Positions 61,001 to 64,000 of a stretch of 64,000 nt of DNA are shown in pieces. A model generated the notes under the pieces. That model saw nothing but the letters and a program-made list of their open reading frames with translations. It had not been told where the DNA came from and did not search any database. The stretch's first letter is position 1. Each line of letters starts with the position of its first letter. A program made the position numbers and the translations under genes. Location of the stretch: contig OY970177.1 in the NCBI GenBank assembly GCA_963707975.1, positions 2,519,590-2,583,589 on the forward strand, read 5' to 3'. This DNA comes from CAVVXX01 sp963707975. Its GTDB lineage: Bacteria; Pseudomonadota; Alphaproteobacteria; Micropepsales; Micropepsaceae.

Positions 61001-62441
61001 TAAAGGCTTCCACCGCAGAAGCGTGGCCCGTGATGTCGATTTTGCCGGCATTGGTCAGATGGTTGACGGCCGAGCCGAGGCCCGAACCCGCAAAGGCGAA
61101 CTGGTCAATGGCATGGATATATACGTCCGCCTCCGCCGAGGTGACGCCCAAAGCGGTCGCCTTCGCTGTCATGTCGATCAAGCCATTATTGACGAGCTTG
61201 TTCGAGGCAGCAGACGAGCCAATCGCGATCTGGTTGATGCCGGCGAGAGGAACGAGGTGACCGGCCGCAGAAACGGTGTGTAGCCCGAATTCGCCACCAA
61301 TTGAAGCTTCTGCTAGCGCGTGACCATCTGTGGAAGAGGCCACCGCAAAAGCATTCGCATGCATCCCAATGACGCCGCTCACCCCATTGACGAGGGAAAC
61401 CTTGGCTGCGCCCGACGGGGCAATTGCTGCCTGGAGGATGCCAGCTTCGATGAACGCCCCGGCCGTGGCGGACCCACGGGTGCCAAGGCCAACGGTGTTC
61501 TGCGCTGTAGCCTTTGCCAGCAGAGAGATCTTGCCGGTGTTGTTAAGAATAGCCGTCGCAGAACCGAACGCGCCAAGAGCGTCGGCAACCTGTTCTACTC
61601 CGACCAACGCCGCTGTGGCGTGGCCGGTATCGGGTGCATGCTCATCAGCCAGTGCAGAAACGTTGAAGCTACCGCTGTTGGTGAACTTGGCTTCGGCATG
61701 AGTGAGAGCCTCGGCCTCCTGCGCCACGCCAATGGCTGTGGCCTCGACCGTGGTCCAGCCTCTCGCGGACGCAATGACGCTGAATTTTCCGGCATTGACG
61801 AATTGGGCAAGCGCCGACCCGTCAGCTAACGCAATCTCTTCCAAACCAATTGCGCCGGCGGCCGCATTCCAGGTGGCCGCGGAAGCCTTCGCCTCCACAT
61901 GGAAGACGGCGCCCGCCGCATTACTGAAAGCAGCCGTCGCCTTGCTCGTGGCATCGACGGCCTCCAGCACAAGACCTTCAGCGTGGGCTAAGGCGCCATG
62001 ATCGCCAAGAACGCCACCCGTCGCTGTTGCAGAAGCCGTAACCTCGTAGATCCCTTTGTTGACGAAATCGACCGCCGCCACGCTTGCCCCGCCCGCGTTC
62101 GCCGACAGGATCGAGCCTTCAGCATTGGCGACTGCCTTCAAACTGGCGTGCGCGAAGGCGCCAGCCTGGATTAGTCCCGAATTGACCACGGTAATCGTCA
62201 CATCGCCCGAACCAGCGGTGCGGTGAATTTCACCGCGCAGGACAGTCACCGTATTGTTCCCGCCGAACGCCGGCGAGAGCGTGCAACTCACCACTCCTGC
62301 CACGGTGTTGGTCGTGGCGAGGGCGAAATGCCCATTGTAACCAATCTTTGCGCAGGTCTTTGCGACGGCAAATTGCGGGACCGCCACTGCGATCACCGCG
62401 AAGGAAGCGCCAGACAACAGCCTGCGATGGATCTTATTCAT
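55036..62441 (-). CDS. Giant Ala-rich repeat autotransporter, frame broken once
   Basis: About 2468 residues if the break is repaired. The signal peptide is MNKIHRRLLSGASFAVIAVA plus VPQFAVA, with AGGGGGG before the ATG. The passenger has about 37 units of the pattern N-xG-xIxVxAxAxA...AxAxGIxQxA (for example NEGVIEVGAKAHAFGDVAFA), likely a beta-helix rich in Ala and His. From about residue 2155 a 12-strand type V barrel follows (GNIWVTAYGDWSTVDANASG) and ends in a terminal Trp (HVNVTW), the outer-membrane assembly signal. The frame shifts near 57790-57796. The 7406-base span is one short of 3n, consistent with one missing base (ATCGC-GAAGCC for ATCGCCGAAGCC). Confidence 0.85.
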
Positions 62442-62926
62442 AGAACCCCCCTAGGGAACGGCCATACCAGCGGGCACCGAGGTCGCGGGCCTGCCCCTCC
62501 TCTGCTTGTCGCACAGGGTCGACCCCCACGACAACAAGGTCAACCTCAAGATTGCCGGAATTGCCCCTGATTCTGGCTGTTCCTTAGGCCCGGTGCCTTT
62601 CCTGCAACAGCGGCTTTCATCGATGGCCCGGCGATAGACTCTTATGACATTTTGAAGAAATCTGAGGTTAACGACTGGAGCTAGGTGCGCCCAGAATTGG
62701 CGGTCGACTATGTCAGAATTGAAAACGGGCAGTAGCAGGCGTGCGGAACCGGATGGCGACGCCACCAAAATACTCCCTTTTTCGCTAGATACCGTGCCGA
62801 TTTGGCCGCAATACGATCCCACGAATTTGGAGGGGCGCGGTTGGCAAATACGCCCAGCTCTCCAAGTTCGCCCAGACGTGCGCCGATTCAGCTCATTGGG
62901 AAGTTAATTTTACTAAGTTCTTATTC
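62442..62926. other. Gene-free region upstream of the autotransporter
   Basis: I see no convincing gene. Short open frames exist on both strands, but none has a recognisable motif or a good ribosome site. The region should contain the autotransporter promoter (minus strand). Confidence 0.5.
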
Positions 62927-63241
62927 TTAAAAACTATTTTGGCTTCGTTTTTGATTTTTGCTTTTTTGCGGCCCGCTACGCCGGGGCGCCCTTGCCACTC
63001 TCGCGCGAGCCATTTGTTTCAGACGCACTCCGGGGCTTAGATCGCCTTCCTCCTCAATAAATATTACTCCCGCCTTAATAAATACGCTCTGTATGCTCTC
63101 AAGCGTCCCACTCAACACTTCACGACCGGCCTCGTATCTTGAGATGGTGTTCTTGTTCACCTTGGTTTTCTTTTCTAAATCTCTCACCGTCCACTTCAAT
63201 GCGGCTCGGGCCATGCGCACTTGGATTGGTCGGATCATCAT
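62927..63241 (-). CDS. XRE-family helix-turn-helix regulator
   Basis: A 104-residue protein. The HTH spans about residues 8-60: MARAALKWTVRDLEKKTKV and NKNTISRYEAGREVLSGTL. SVFIKAGVIFIEEEGDLSPGVRLK is a Cro/C1-type tail common in small alphaproteobacterial regulators. The last 25 residues are very basic. It starts ATGATGATC at 63241. It may control the neighbouring phage-like remnant or the autotransporter, both of which are inference. Confidence 0.85.
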   Translation of the reverse strand: MMIRPIQVRMARAALKWTVRDLEKKTKVNKNTISRYEAGREVLSGTLESIQSVFIKAGVIFIEEEGDLSPGVRLKQMARARVARAPRRSGPQKSKNQKRSQNSF

Positions 63242-63360
63242 ATTGAATGCACCGCCCCTTCTCTACATACACCGTACCGATTGAGCATACAGTGTAACAA
63301 TTCTAGAAGCCATTGTCTCATGGTGTCCGCTAACGTCCCTATCATAAGGTCCCTCAGTAT

Positions 63361-63640
63361 CTGATTCTGCTCAGTCAGCTTAAAGCTCAATCAGCAGAGA
63401 TTGATGAGGAGCTTTTACGCGACACTCTTGAGGGAATGAGCGATCTCCCCGAATTGACCCGGGAATTGGTTCCTTCGAGTCTCGGCGACGAGATTCTCGA
63501 TCACGGGTTTAGGAGCCCGCTTCGAGGAGATGAGGAACGATGAGCGCCCCTTAAGGCTTGTTACGCGAGCAAGAGAGCTCTTGAAGAAAGACAGCCTCAT
63601 GCATCTCTCCGGGGCATCATTCGGAAAACGCACCATTCTG
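63361..63640 (+). pseudogene. Possible Gp157-like phage gene remnant
   Basis: The frame from 63361 reads LILLSQLKAQSAEIDEELLRDTLEGMSDLPELTRELV, resembling the N-terminus of siphovirus Gp157-type proteins (a DExxLxDTLEG motif is typical). It stops at 63541. A continuation in another frame (GARFEEMRNDERPLRLVTRARELLKK) resembles the following helix. No start codon is visible. Similarity is judged by eye only. It would mean an old prophage fragment. The rest of 63242-64000 holds nothing I can name. Confidence 0.35.
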
Positions 63641-64000
63641 GACGAGCCGCAGGCAGATGAGGAGAGGCTGCCGCAATCGGAAACAGTGCGTCGGGAGCCG
63701 ATGAAAATTCTGCGGACCCGGCCGGTATTTAGTTACACTGGCTCGCGTCCTAACATTATCGCGACCGGGAACACCCATGAGCCGCGAGGCCCCTGCTGAA
63801 CGGCAAGCCCAGAGTTTAGCGGTCGTAGAATTTTGCATCCTCCCTTTGGCGAAATTACCGGTAATCGGTTTTCCCAATTTGGTACCGCGGCTTGGCACCA
63901 ACGAGGTGCTTGCAAGCCCCCCAGCGCTCATCCCACCCAGCTCCTCCTAGGCGTCGTCTGCTAAGAGACGACCACCCGACAGGGTCCCGGGTTCTCCCAA

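Noticed and set aside
57259..61829. Several + strand ORFs opposite the autotransporter
   Set aside because: They arise from the repeat periodicity of the real minus-strand gene and have no ribosome sites or motifs.
63777..63950. 57-residue + strand ORF near the right edge
   Set aside because: Starts with ATG but has no ribosome site, no motif and odd composition. Not supported as a gene.

Overview
The window looks like chromosomal DNA of a high-GC alphaproteobacterium. A 60-base sample at 36061 is 40/60 G+C. The gene set is typical of that class: DUF1491, DUF5330, DUF4424, IalB, TIGR02186 beside TauE/SafE, a DnaA domain IV-like protein paired with DUF6456, and a PodJ/Sel1-like protein. Gene content hints at a soil or freshwater heterotroph, but I cannot fix the genus. 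Genes are densely packed, and many neighbours overlap by ATGA or TGATG.

Layout. 1-6.0 kb holds small conserved alphaproteobacterial proteins and two palindromic repeats that flank a DoxX-like membrane gene. 6.0-17.2 kb is acyl-CoA metabolism: FadJ-like and thiolase, a fused acyl-CoA mutase (IcmF), a class III aminotransferase, an acyl-CoA ligase and a periplasmic binding protein. Two tRNA genes (Pro-CGG, Gln-TTG) follow. 17.6-20.5 kb has a Mur ligase paralogue divergent from an LD-carboxypeptidase (muropeptide recycling) and a TetR regulator. 20.6-28.1 kb carries a TPR-methyltransferase, a frameshifted cNMP-binding patatin protein, a CAP-domain lipoprotein, an Mpo1-like protein and a PodJ-like protein. 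28.3-37.1 kb carries TauE plus TIGR02186, glutaryl-CoA dehydrogenase, a hydrolase-GtrA-GT2 operon, and an acyltransferase coupled to lutABC (lactate oxidation).

Tyrosine catabolism and an island. hpd with its MarR gene (37.1-38.7 kb) and an MFS transporter plus fahA (45.5-48.5 kb) are separated by about 6.6 kb of clearly lower-GC DNA (28/60 in a sample at 42901). This island encodes a GT4 glycosyltransferase, a sulfotransferase, an ELM1-like protein, a 2OG-Fe(II) oxygenase and a 653-residue protein I do not recognise. A 410-bp internally deleted IS3-family element closes it on the right. This is the most accessory-looking part of the window.

48.5-64 kb holds surface and secretion functions: an IalB-like protein, a TPR-sulfotransferase, a secreted Ig-domain protein, a roughly 2470-residue autotransporter with about 37 Ala-rich repeats, an XRE regulator, and what may be a decayed phage Gp157 gene.

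Four otherwise coherent genes (DUF6456, cNMP-patatin, the Ig-domain protein and the autotransporter) each carry one frame break. That could mean real decay or residual indel errors in the assembly. No CRISPR array, complete IS or rRNA was seen.
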